Part shown: in pieces, positions 1-8,137 of the stretch
Numbering within the stretch: position 1 is the stretch's first letter
Layout: each line of letters starts with the position of its first letter
From: Variovorax sp. PBS-H4
Lineage (GTDB): Bacteria; Pseudomonadota; Gammaproteobacteria; Burkholderiales; Burkholderiaceae_C
NCBI RefSeq assembly: GCF_901827205.1
Contig: NZ_LR594675.1
Span: 4,960,001 to 5,024,000, forward strand
Length of the DNA stretch: 64,000 bases
Reading direction: 5' to 3'
Notes under the pieces: generated by a model
The model's database searches: none
Seen by the model: the letters and a program-made list of their open reading frames with translations, nothing else
What the model was told of the DNA's origin: nothing
Made by a program: the position numbers and the translations under genes

Positions 1-680
1 TTGCGGCGTACCGCGGCCAGATGGCCGGCGCCATCCACACGCCCAGCGAATGTGCCGCCGACTGCCTCAAGCTCTGCATTGCGCTTGAACATGCGTTGCG
101 GGCGCGCGGCGTGCGCTTCCTGCTCGATTGCGAGGTGCAGGGCTTCGACCGGCGTGATGGCCGAGTGGCTGCGGTGCGGACCAGCGCCGGAGACGTGGAG
201 GCCGACGCCTTCGTCATGGCCCTGGGCACCGCTTCGCACCGGCTGGGTCGCCAGCTCGGCGCCTATTTGCCGGTCTATCCGCTCAAGGGCTACAGCATCA
301 CGGTCGATGTGGATGGCGCACCTGGCACCGCGCCGCACGTCAGCGTGACCGACAGCGCGCGCAAGGTGGTGTTCGCGCGCATCGGCTCGCGCCTGCGTGT
401 GGCCGGGATGGCCGAGCTGGTGGGGCACGATGCCAGCATCCCGGCCACACGCATCGAGACCCTGGCCGCCGCGACGCGCGCCGTGTTCCCGCAGGCCGGC
501 CGCATGGAGGCGCTCCATCCCTGGACCGGCATGCGCCCGGCCACGCCGACGGGCGTTCCGATCATCGGGCACGTGGCCGGCGCGCCGTCGAACGTGGTGT
601 TCAATACCGGCCACGGCGCGCTGGGTTTCACGCTGGCCTTCGGATCGGCAGAACGCGTGGCGCGGCAATTGGCCGCCTAG
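1..680 (+). CDS. dadA: D-amino acid dehydrogenase, C-terminal part (cut by window edge)
   Basis: Flavoprotein of the DadA/DAO family, which oxidatively deaminates D-amino acids at the inner face of the membrane and passes electrons to the respiratory chain. Only the last ~225 residues are present; the open frame runs in from base 3 and stops at the TAG at 678-680. The visible part has the family's YRGQMAG segment, an HTPSE motif, a substrate-domain stretch and the C-terminal FAD-contacting pattern TGMRPATPTGVPIIG followed by NTGHGALGFTLAFGS. The stop overlaps the stop of the convergent LysR gene by four bases, so no separate terminator fits between them. Assignment to DadA rather than another DAO-family oxidase is by motif similarity. 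Confidence 0.85.
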   Translation, partial: AAYRGQMAGAIHTPSECAADCLKLCIALEHALRARGVRFLLDCEVQGFDRRDGRVAAVRTSAGDVEADAFVMALGTASHRLGRQLGAYLPVYPLKGYSITVDVDGAPGTAPHVSVTDSARKVVFARIGSRLRVAGMAELVGHDASIPATRIETLAAATRAVFPQAGRMEALHPWTGMRPATPTGVPIIGHVAGAPSNVVFNTGHGALGFTLAFGSAERVARQLAA

Positions 681-1579
681 GCCATCGCTTCGATCGCATC
701 GCGCATGCAGCGCGTGATGGCGCGAACCGCCACCGAATCGGGCCGTTCGGCAAATCGCAAGGCACGGATCGGCACCGGAATGCGCGGCTCCAGCGCCAGC
801 ACATCCACCTTGTCGCGATCGGCCGAGCCGGCCGTGCAGCCGTCGACCAGGGCCACGCCGAGCCCGTGATGCGCCATGGCCAGCGCGGCATGGTAGGTCT
901 GCACCGTGACGACGGCCTCCTGAAAGCCCACGCCGGCCTGCCTGCATGCCTGGCTCAGGCTGGTGCCTACGGGGTCGCGGCTGTCGAGCCCGACCACCGG
1001 CACCTTGACCAGATCGTGCAGCGCCGCCGAGCCGTTGCGCACCAGCGCGCGCGGCAGCATTCCCTTGGGTGCGATGCACACCATGCGACTGTCGGCCAGC
1101 GCCTCCTGCGTGAGCGAGGGATGCACCGCGGGACTGAAGGCAAAGCCCACGTCGGCCTCTTGCCGCAGCAAGGCCGACATGATCTGCGGCGAATGCAGCG
1201 ACTCCACGGTGACGGCGATTCCCGCATGCTTCTGCCGGAACGCCTTGAGCGCGCGCGGCAGCACTTCATAGCTCAGCGCCAGCACCGTGAGGATGCGCAG
1301 CTCGCCGGCGTCGCTGCCCGTGCGCAGGTGGGCCGCCAGCCGTTGCACTTCATCGAGCTGCTCGAACAGCCGCTCGATATGCGGATACAGCGCCTGCGCC
1401 TCGGTCGTCGGGGTGAGCCGCCCTTTGGCGCGCTGGAACAGCGGAAAGCCCAGCTGGAGCTCCGCGTGCTGCAGCGTGCGGCTGACCGCCGGCTGGGTGA
1501 TGTTGATGAGCCTGGCCGCCGCGCTCACGCTGCCGGTGAGCATGATGGCGTTGAAAACCTCGATGTGGCGCAGGCGCAT
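677..1579 (-). CDS. LysR-family transcriptional regulator
   Basis: A 300-residue regulator with the standard LysR layout: an N-terminal winged helix-turn-helix (about residues 4-62, including SVSAAARLINITQPAVSRTL) and a periplasmic-binding-like effector domain behind it. The ATG at 1577-1579 lies only 7 nt downstream of the M20 peptidase stop on the same strand, so the two are probably cotranscribed, an arrangement that suggests the regulator acts on peptidase or amino-acid catabolic genes nearby. The effector is unknown. The 3' end overlaps the end of the convergent dadA gene. The family call is firm; the target is inference. Confidence 0.9.
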   Translation of the reverse strand: MRLRHIEVFNAIMLTGSVSAAARLINITQPAVSRTLQHAELQLGFPLFQRAKGRLTPTTEAQALYPHIERLFEQLDEVQRLAAHLRTGSDAGELRILTVLALSYEVLPRALKAFRQKHAGIAVTVESLHSPQIMSALLRQEADVGFAFSPAVHPSLTQEALADSRMVCIAPKGMLPRALVRNGSAALHDLVKVPVVGLDSRDPVGTSLSQACRQAGVGFQEAVVTVQTYHAALAMAHHGLGVALVDGCTAGSADRDKVDVLALEPRIPVPIRALRFAERPDSVAVRAITRCMRDAIEAMA

Positions 1580-1586
1580 CGACGGG

Positions 1587-2873
1587 CTACTTGCCGACCT
1601 TGCCGCGCGAGATGTCCATCACCATCCGCGTCGCCAGGTAGAGCCGCGGCTCGATGGAGTCGACCAGTACGTACTCGGCATCGGCCGAGTGCGCGCCGAA
1701 GCCCTGCAAACCGAAGCGTTCGACCACAGGGGCCTTGGTCTGCAGCGCGGCAAAGGCTGCGTCGGTGCCGCCGCCGGCCACCTTGTCGTCCGCGCCCAGG
1801 TCGCGACCTAACTCCTTGTAGATCGCCTGCGCGTGAAAGGCGAGCGCGCGCGAGGCGTCGGTGGCCTCCAGCGGCGGGCGACGGCGCTCGAACTTCATCT
1901 CGACCTTGGCCTCGGGGATCAGCTGCTTCTTCACGCGCTCCTGCACCTGCTTCTCGATGCGGTCGTAGTCGCTGACCTTGAGCACCCGAACGTCGGCTCC
2001 GGCGCTGGCCGAGGCCGGGATCACGTTCCGGTTGGTCCCCGCTTTCGCAATGGTCCAGTTCATCTTGAGCCCCGTCGCCGGGTCGGACAAGTCGCGCATC
2101 TGCAGGATCTGGTGCGAGAGCTCGTACAGCGCGTTCACGCCCAGCTCCGGCGCCGAGCCCGCATGCGAGGCCTTGCCGTTGACATGGAGCGACACCGAGG
2201 CGATGCCTGCTGTGGCGAGCGAGAGCTTGTCTTCCTTGACCGAGGCGCCTTCGTACGACATCACCGCGTCGTGCTCCGCGCCGAGCCGGCTGATGAGCGC
2301 GCGCGAGCCGGGCGAACTGATTTCCTCGTCGCCGTTGATCAGCACCGTGAGGGTGCCGTATTCCTTGAAGTCGAGCGCCTTCAGCAATGCGACTGCATGC
2401 AGGATCACGGCCACGCCCTGCTTGTCGTCGGCAATGCCGAGGCCGTAGGCCTTGTCGCCCTCGACACGGAAGGGCTGCTTGTTCAGCATGCCGATCTGAT
2501 AGACCGTGTCCATGTGGGCAATCAGCATGATCTTCTTGCTGCCGGTCCCCTTGAAGGTGGCGCGCACTGCCTTGCCGATCTTCTCGGGCGTGTCCTCCAT
2601 GCGGTAGGCCTCCGCGGTCGTGTCGACCATCTCGACCTGCCCGCCCAGCGCCTTGAGACGCTCGCCGATCAGGTTGGCGATCTTGTCCAGGCCTTCGAGG
2701 TCGCGGCTGCCCGATTCGATGGAAACCAGCTGCTTCAAGGTATCGAGCAAAGCGGGCTTTTCCTTGGCGGCCAGCGCAGCAATGCGATCGTCGGGCGCGG
2801 CCGAGGCGATGCCGAGCGAGGCGGCGCAGACAGCGCCGAGCACGAAAGTGCGGAGGGAATGCGAGAGCTTCAT
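1587..2873 (-). CDS. M20-family zinc metallopeptidase (glutamate carboxypeptidase-like), exported
   Basis: A 428-residue protein of the M20/CPG2 carboxypeptidase family, dinuclear zinc hydrolases that remove C-terminal glutamate or cleave small peptides. Residues 1-25 form a Sec signal peptide (basic start, hydrophobic core, cleavage near ASA-APDD), so the enzyme should be periplasmic. Metal and catalytic motifs are intact: LIAHMDT (His120, Asp122), GIADDKQG (Asp149/150), NGDEEISSPGS (Glu183/184) and AGGGTDAAF near the C-terminus. A dimerisation-domain insert lies between the last two. An AGGAAG-like ribosome site precedes the ATG. It heads a two-gene unit with the LysR gene. Substrate cannot be told from sequence. 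Confidence 0.87.
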   Translation of the reverse strand: MKLSHSLRTFVLGAVCAASLGIASAAPDDRIAALAAKEKPALLDTLKQLVSIESGSRDLEGLDKIANLIGERLKALGGQVEMVDTTAEAYRMEDTPEKIGKAVRATFKGTGSKKIMLIAHMDTVYQIGMLNKQPFRVEGDKAYGLGIADDKQGVAVILHAVALLKALDFKEYGTLTVLINGDEEISSPGSRALISRLGAEHDAVMSYEGASVKEDKLSLATAGIASVSLHVNGKASHAGSAPELGVNALYELSHQILQMRDLSDPATGLKMNWTIAKAGTNRNVIPASASAGADVRVLKVSDYDRIEKQVQERVKKQLIPEAKVEMKFERRRPPLEATDASRALAFHAQAIYKELGRDLGADDKVAGGGTDAAFAALQTKAPVVERFGLQGFGAHSADAEYVLVDSIEPRLYLATRMVMDISRGKVGK

Positions 2874-2921
2874 CTTTCTTGTCTTCCTTTGGGTTGTGGC
2901 TTTTCTTCCTGCCTGCTGCGT

Positions 2922-5714
2922 TCAGTGGGCCTTGTCCCAGTTCGGGCCAAAGCCGATCTCGGCCAGGAGCGGGGCCTTGAGTTCCGCCACGCCGGCCATC
3001 AGGCGCGGGATCTCGACGCGGACCCAGTCGACCTCGTCCTCGGGCACCTCGAACACCAGTTCGTCGTGCACCTGCATGATCATCTTGGTACGACGCTGTT
3101 CGGCGTCGAGCACCTCCTGCACCTTGACCATGCTGAGCTTGATGAGGTCGGCCGCCGTGCCCTGCATCGGCGCGTTGATGGCAGCGCGCTCGGCCGCACC
3201 TCGACGAGGCCCGTTGGGCGACCTGATTTCCGGCAGGTAGAGTCGCCGGCCGAAAACGGTTTCGACGTATCCCGTTTCCCTGGCTGAAGCCTTGGTCTCG
3301 TCCATGTAGAGCTTCACACCCGGATAGCGGGCGAAGTAGCGGTCGATGTAGGAGGCTGCGGCCTTGGTGTCGATGCCCAGGTTGCGCGCCAGGCCAAAGC
3401 TGCTCATGCCGTAGATCAACCCGAAGTTGATCACCTTGGCATAGCGGCGCTGCTCGCTCGACACCTGGTCGACCGCCAGGCCGAAGACCTCGGCCGCGGT
3501 CGCGCGGTGCACGTCGATCCCCTCGGTGAATGCGCGCAGCAGCGACGCATCGCCGCTGATGTGGGCCATGATGCGCAGCTCGATCTGCGAATAGTCGGAG
3601 CTCGCGATCACGCTGCCCGCCGGCGCCACGAAGGCCTCGCGCACGCGGCGGCCTTCAGGGGTACGGATCGGGATGTTCTGGAGGTTCGGGTCGTTGCTGG
3701 ACAGGCGCCCCGTCACCGCCACCGCCTGTGCGTAGTGCGTGTGCACGCGGCCCGAGCGCGGATGCGCCAGCTGGCCCAGCTTGTCGGTGTACGTGCCCTT
3801 GAGCTTGGACAAGCCGCGGTGCTCGAGGATCTTGGCCGGCAGCGGGAAGTCTTCGGCCAGCTTCTCCAGCACCTCCTCGTCGGTGCTCGGCGCGCCGCTC
3901 GGCGTTTTCTTGATGACCGGCAGTCCCAGCTTGGTGAAGAAGACCTCGCCGATCTGCTTCGGCGAACCCAGGTTGAAAGGCTGGCCGGCGAGTTCGTAGG
4001 CCTCCTGCTCCAAGGCCATGATGCGCTTGCCCAGGTCATTGCTCTGGGCCGCCAGCATGGGCGCGTCGATCAGCACGCCGTTGCGCTCGACGCGGTAGAG
4101 CGCCTCGCTGGAAGCCATCTCCAGCTCGTAGATGAAGCGCAGCTTGTCGTCGGCCTGCAGCCTGGGCCACAGCGCGAGGTGCACGTCCAGCGTCTGGTCG
4201 GAGTCCTCGCAGGAATACTCGGCGGCCTTTTCGATCGACACCTGGCTGAACGGGATCTGGTGCGCGCCCTTGCCGCACAGGTCTTCGTAGTCGATGCCGC
4301 TGCGGCCCAGGTGGCGCTCGGCCAGGCTGGCCAGTCCGTGCGGTTTGTGCACTTCCAGTACATAGCTCTGCAGCATGGTGTCGTGCGCGTAGCCCTGCAC
4401 CTCGATGCCATGGTTGGCGAACACGTGGCGGTCGTACTTGACGTGCTGGCCCAGCTTCTTCTTCGTGCCGTCTTCCAGCCAGGGCTTGAGCTTCGCGAGC
4501 ACCTCGTCGCGCGGCAACTGCGCCGGCGCGTCGCCGTAATTGTGTGCCATGGGGATGTAGGCCGCCTCGCCGGGCTTGACGCTGAAGCTGATGCCCACGA
4601 TCTCGGCGTAGATCTCGTCGAGCGACGTCGTCTCGGTGTCCAGCGCGACCAGCTCGGCGGCCTCGACCTTGGCCAGCCAGCTGTCGAAGAGCGCCCAGTC
4701 GAGGACCGTGTCGTAGACCAGGTTGCTGGCCTTGGCGGCGGCGTCGGCGGCTGGCTCCTCGAGCAGGCCGGTGCCGCCCTCGGGCCCGTGCTTCGCCTTG
4801 TTCTCCTCGAGGAGCTCGGGCGGGACTTCGTGCGCCTGCAGGGTCTTTACCAGGCTCTTGAAGCCGTACCTGTCATAGAAGCTCTTGAGTGCGTCGACCT
4901 GTTGCGCGCCGATGGCGATGCCATCGAGCGCGGGCAGCCCGGGCACATGCCCGTCGAGCTCGCAATCGGTACGGATGGTCACCAGGCGCTTGCCCTGCGG
5001 CAGCCAGTCGAGGGCCTTGCGCAGGTTCTCGCCGGCCTGCCCCTTGACCTCGCCGGCGCGCGCGATGAGCGCATCGAGCGAGCCGTACTCCAGCAGCCAC
5101 TTGGCGGCCGTCTTCGGGCCCACCTTCTCCACGCCGGGGACGTTGTCGACGCTGTCGCCGACCAGCGTCTGGTAGTCGACCATGAGGCGGGGCGGCACGC
5201 CGAACTCGGCCGTGACGCCGGCCACGTCCCGCTTCTTCCCGTTCATGGTGTCGATGATGGTGATGTGCTCGTCGACGAGCTGGCTCAGGTCCTTGTCGCC
5301 GCTGGAGACGATCACCTCGACGCCCTGGTTCGCCGCGGTGCGCGCGAGTGTGCCGATCACGTCGTCGGCCTCGATGTCGGGCACGCACAGCACCGGCCAA
5401 CCCAGCAGCTTGACGACTTCATGAATGGGCTCGACCTGGCTGCGCAGTTCGTCGGGCATGGCAGAGCGGTTGGCCTTGTACTGCGGATACCACGCATCCC
5501 GGAAGGTCTTGCCGGGCGCGTCGAAAACGCAGGCGGCGTAGTCGGCCCGGACCTCGCGGCGCAGCACCTGCAGCATGTTGATCATGCCGCGGATGGCGCC
5601 GGTCGCCGGGCTGGTGGGGTCGCCCGGCACCGCGCGCAGGTCGGGCATTGCGTGGAAGGCACGGTAGAGGTAGCTCGAACCATCCACGAGCAGCAATGTT
5701 TTCTTGTCGGTCAT
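2922..5714 (-). CDS. polA: DNA polymerase I
   Basis: A 930-residue family A polymerase used in Okazaki-fragment maturation and repair. All three domains are present: an N-terminal 5'-3' exonuclease (from MTDKKTLLLVDGSSYLYRAF), a central 3'-5' exonuclease with intact acidic motifs (LVALDTETTSLD and YSCEDSDQTLDV), and the polymerase domain with motif A (SSDYSQIELR), motif B (KVINFGLIYG) and motif C (MQVHDELVFEVP). The frame stays open far upstream of the true start; the ATG at 5714 is chosen because it begins the conserved exonuclease sequence. A CAAAAT hexamer ends 6 nt before this ATG and no Shine-Dalgarno is visible, so the message may be leaderless. Divergent from the DUF2782 gene. Confidence 0.97.
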   Translation of the reverse strand: MTDKKTLLLVDGSSYLYRAFHAMPDLRAVPGDPTSPATGAIRGMINMLQVLRREVRADYAACVFDAPGKTFRDAWYPQYKANRSAMPDELRSQVEPIHEVVKLLGWPVLCVPDIEADDVIGTLARTAANQGVEVIVSSGDKDLSQLVDEHITIIDTMNGKKRDVAGVTAEFGVPPRLMVDYQTLVGDSVDNVPGVEKVGPKTAAKWLLEYGSLDALIARAGEVKGQAGENLRKALDWLPQGKRLVTIRTDCELDGHVPGLPALDGIAIGAQQVDALKSFYDRYGFKSLVKTLQAHEVPPELLEENKAKHGPEGGTGLLEEPAADAAAKASNLVYDTVLDWALFDSWLAKVEAAELVALDTETTSLDEIYAEIVGISFSVKPGEAAYIPMAHNYGDAPAQLPRDEVLAKLKPWLEDGTKKKLGQHVKYDRHVFANHGIEVQGYAHDTMLQSYVLEVHKPHGLASLAERHLGRSGIDYEDLCGKGAHQIPFSQVSIEKAAEYSCEDSDQTLDVHLALWPRLQADDKLRFIYELEMASSEALYRVERNGVLIDAPMLAAQSNDLGKRIMALEQEAYELAGQPFNLGSPKQIGEVFFTKLGLPVIKKTPSGAPSTDEEVLEKLAEDFPLPAKILEHRGLSKLKGTYTDKLGQLAHPRSGRVHTHYAQAVAVTGRLSSNDPNLQNIPIRTPEGRRVREAFVAPAGSVIASSDYSQIELRIMAHISGDASLLRAFTEGIDVHRATAAEVFGLAVDQVSSEQRRYAKVINFGLIYGMSSFGLARNLGIDTKAAASYIDRYFARYPGVKLYMDETKASARETGYVETVFGRRLYLPEIRSPNGPRRGAAERAAINAPMQGTAADLIKLSMVKVQEVLDAEQRRTKMIMQVHDELVFEVPEDEVDWVRVEIPRLMAGVAELKAPLLAEIGFGPNWDKAH

Positions 5715-5720
5715 CGGAGC

Positions 5721-5726
5721 ATTTTG
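5721..5726 (-). promoter_or_regulatory. candidate -10 box of polA (leaderless type)
   Basis: On the minus strand the hexamer reads CAAAAT and ends 6 nt before the polA ATG. A transcript from it would begin at or next to the start codon. No convincing -35 was found. Inference from spacing only. Confidence 0.35.
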
Positions 5727-5798
5727 CCGCGCCGCGTCAAGGCGCCTTTGCAACGGCAACGGTAGCGTCCTGCTGACGCGGCCCAGGGGAGTGCCGCC

Positions 5799-5804
5799 TA
5801 CAAT
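5799..5804 (+). promoter_or_regulatory. candidate -10 box of the DUF2782 gene (leaderless type)
   Basis: TACAAT lies 6 nt upstream of the ATG at 5811. RNA would start at the A of the start codon. No ribosome-binding site occurs in the gap. No clear -35. Confidence 0.4.
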
Positions 5805-5810
5805 CCGACC

Positions 5811-6167
5811 ATGCCCTCCACTCCTCTTCTGCTTGCCCGCGCCGCCCTGGTGGCCGCACTGGCCGCTGCCGCACCGCTGGCCGCCGTTCATGCCCAGAGC
5901 GCCCCGCCCCCCGCCGAGGTGCAGGCTGCGCCCGAGTCGCCGAACCGCAACCAGAAGATCGAGTACATCCACGTCGAGGATTCCGGCGCGCGGGTCGACG
6001 AGGTGCGCTACGGCGGCCAGACCCAGAGCATCACGGTTCAGCCCAAGGCGAACGTGCCTTCGTACGAGGTGCTGCCCAACAACAGCGGGCGCGACCGCCA
6101 GGGGCCGACCGAGACCAGCGGCGGAAACGGCAACGGCGCGCGGGTCTGGAACGTGCTCAAGTTCTGA
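5811..6167 (+). CDS. DUF2782-family exported protein
   Basis: A 118-residue protein with a cleavable signal peptide (hydrophobic run in residues 7-25, cleavage near VHAQS) and a short soluble domain containing EYIHVEDSGARVDEVRYGG and a C-terminal VWNVLKF. This matches the DUF2782 family, small periplasmic proteins of unknown function that recur between polA and thrB in proteobacteria. It is followed after 12 nt by thrB and is probably cotranscribed with it. The family match is good; no function is known. Confidence 0.82.
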   Translation: MPSTPLLLARAALVAALAAAAPLAAVHAQSAPPPAEVQAAPESPNRNQKIEYIHVEDSGARVDEVRYGGQTQSITVQPKANVPSYEVLPNNSGRDRQGPTETSGGNGNGARVWNVLKF

Positions 6168-6179
6168 GCGCGGGCGGCC

Positions 6180-7229
6180 GTGGCGGTCTTCACCGAAGTC
6201 GGGTTCGACGAAGCCGATGCGCTGGTCCAGCGCCTCGGCCTGGGTCCGCTCAGCGCCCTGCGGGGCATCGAGGGCGGCATCGAGAACACCAACTATTTCG
6301 CCAGCACCGCGTCGGGCGAATTCGTCCTGACGCTGTTCGAGCGACTGGGGCCGCAGCAACTGCCCTACTACCTCTGCTTGATGAAGCACCTGGCCTCCCG
6401 TGGCATCCCGGTGCCCGAGCCGGTTGCCGATCCGGCGATCGAGCCGCCGGGCGGACACGCCCTGTCCATTCCGGCGAATGCGCCCTGCGAATTCCTGCAC
6501 CAGGTCGCGGGCAAGCCGGCGGCGCTGGTGCAGCGGCTCGCAGGCAAGAGCGAGCTTGCCCCGACCGCCGCACATTGCGCCGAGTTGGGCCGGCTCCTGG
6601 CGCGCATGCACCAGGCCGCAAGCGACTTCCCCCGCATCCAGCCCAACCTGCGTGGCCTGGCCTGGTGGAACGACACAGCGCCGGTGGTGCTCCCGTACCT
6701 CGAGGCACCGCAAGCCACGCTGCTGAAGCGTGAACTGGCCTACCAGAACCACACCGCCGAATCGTCGACTTACGCGGCGCTCCCGCGCGGGCCGGTACAC
6801 GCCGATCTGTTCCGCGACAACGCAATGTTCGCCACCGAAGGTGACTCGCCGCATCTGACCGGCGTGTTCGACTTCTACTTCGCCGGCACCGACACCTGGC
6901 TGTTCGACCTGGCGGTATGCCTCAACGACTGGGCGATCGACCTTCCCACCGGCCGGCACGACCCGGTCCGCGCCGACGCGCTGCTGGCCGCATACGCCAC
7001 CGTGCGGCCGCTGACAGGTGCCGAGCGAGCCCTGCTGCCCGCGATGCTGCGCGCCGCGGCCCTGCGCTTCTGGATCTCAAGGCTGTGGGATTTCCACCTG
7101 CCGCGTGAAGCGAGCATGCTCAAGGCCCATGACCCGACCCACTTCGAGCGCGTGCTGCGCGAACGCTCGCGCGCGCCTGCCGACCTCTTTTCTTCTTGCA
7201 CCGCGCTCGGCGAGCCGCAGGCCGCCTGA
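6180..7229 (+). CDS. thrB: homoserine kinase (APH-fold type)
   Basis: A 349-residue homoserine kinase of the ThrB type with aminoglycoside-phosphotransferase fold; it phosphorylates homoserine with ATP in threonine synthesis. The GTG start at 6180 gives the family's typical opening MAVFTEV. The catalytic signature GPVHADLFRDN (His207, Asp209, Asp213) and the metal-binding FDFYFAG (about residues 230-236) are intact. It follows the DUF2782 gene by 12 nt and precedes a membrane-protein gene by 18 nt, a probable three-gene transcript. Confidence 0.93.
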   Translation: MAVFTEVGFDEADALVQRLGLGPLSALRGIEGGIENTNYFASTASGEFVLTLFERLGPQQLPYYLCLMKHLASRGIPVPEPVADPAIEPPGGHALSIPANAPCEFLHQVAGKPAALVQRLAGKSELAPTAAHCAELGRLLARMHQAASDFPRIQPNLRGLAWWNDTAPVVLPYLEAPQATLLKRELAYQNHTAESSTYAALPRGPVHADLFRDNAMFATEGDSPHLTGVFDFYFAGTDTWLFDLAVCLNDWAIDLPTGRHDPVRADALLAAYATVRPLTGAERALLPAMLRAAALRFWISRLWDFHLPREASMLKAHDPTHFERVLRERSRAPADLFSSCTALGEPQAA

Positions 7230-7247
7230 GCCCCTGCATCTCCATCC

Positions 7248-8051
7248 ATGAAACTGAACCTTGTGCCGGCACGCACCGGCGCCGAATGGGTCCGCGCCGG
7301 GCTCAAGACCTTCTGGCGCCAGCCGCTGGCCTTCATTTCGCTCTTCTTCCTGTTCATGGCTTCCATCTCGATCGCGTCGCAGCTGCCGCTGATCGGCAGC
7401 GTGCTGGCGCCGATCCTGCTGCCCTTCATGACGCTGGGGCTGATGGTCGCCACCTCGGTCGCCTACGCCAATGACCGGCAGAAGCCGGCCGCGCCGGCCA
7501 TGTTCACCGCGGCTGCCGAAGCCGTGCGCAGCGAGTGGCGGCCGATGATCGTGCTGGGTCTGATCTCGGCAGCCTATTTCGTCCTCGCAGTGGGCGCCTC
7601 GGCCCTGCTGGACGGGGGGCAGCTGGCGCGTGCCTACCTGCTCGACGAGACCCTCGCGCCCGAGGTAATCGCCAGCAGCGACTTCCAGACCGCGCGCATG
7701 TTCGTCATGGTGCTCAACCTGCCGCTCTCGCTGGCCATGTGGCATGCACCGGCGCTGGTGCATTGGCATCACGTGGAACCCGTGAAGAGCCTGTTCTTCA
7801 GCCTGGTCGCGTTGTTCCGGAATTTCGGCGCCTACGCGATGTTCTGCCTCTCCTGGTTCGGCGTGTTCCTCATCGCCGGCATCGCCATCGGGCTGATGGC
7901 AACGGTGCTGGTCGGTGTCGGCGCCATCGGCATGGGCAGCGGCGCCTCGGCCATCGGCAGCGCGCTGATGATCGGCAGTGCGCTGGTGCTGGCGGCCATG
8001 TCGCTGAGCTCGACGTGGTTCACCTTCAGGGACAGCTTTCGGGCCGACTGA
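7248..8051 (+). CDS. BPSS1780-family integral membrane protein
   Basis: A 267-residue polytopic membrane protein of the BPSS1780 family (betaproteobacterial, function unknown). It opens with MKLNLVPARTGAEWVRAGLK and has about six hydrophobic segments, near residues 25-50, 55-70, 95-115, 155-175, 190-225 and 235-255. The last two are rich in glycine and alanine. It is the final gene of the polA-divergent unit and converges on uvrD. Confidence 0.8.
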   Translation: MKLNLVPARTGAEWVRAGLKTFWRQPLAFISLFFLFMASISIASQLPLIGSVLAPILLPFMTLGLMVATSVAYANDRQKPAAPAMFTAAAEAVRSEWRPMIVLGLISAAYFVLAVGASALLDGGQLARAYLLDETLAPEVIASSDFQTARMFVMVLNLPLSLAMWHAPALVHWHHVEPVKSLFFSLVALFRNFGAYAMFCLSWFGVFLIAGIAIGLMATVLVGVGAIGMGSGASAIGSALMIGSALVLAAMSLSSTWFTFRDSFRAD

Positions 8052-8073
8052 TACGGAGACGGGGACCGGACCC

Positions 8074-8121
8074 GGAAGACGCGAAGTTTCGCCGTAACCT
8101 TCGCGTCCTTCGCGTCCTTCG
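8074..8121. repeat. inverted plus tandem 9-bp repeat between convergent genes
   Basis: GACGCGAAG at 8078-8086 is matched by the perfect complement CTTCGCGTC at 8099-8107, with a 12-nt loop, and CTTCGCGTC is repeated directly at 8108-8116, followed by a degenerate third copy. It lies between the stop of the BPSS1780 gene (8051) and the stop of uvrD (8138). There is no T-run, so it is not a standard intrinsic terminator. It may be a REP-like element or an RNA-stabilising hairpin. Confidence 0.6.
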
Positions 8122-8137
8122 GGTAGGGAGGTCCGCC

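Noticed and set aside
3507..5765. A 752-codon open frame antisense to polA
   Set aside because: It mirrors the polA frame in GC-rich DNA, is Arg/His/Leu/Val-rich and carries no known domain. polA itself is unmistakable.
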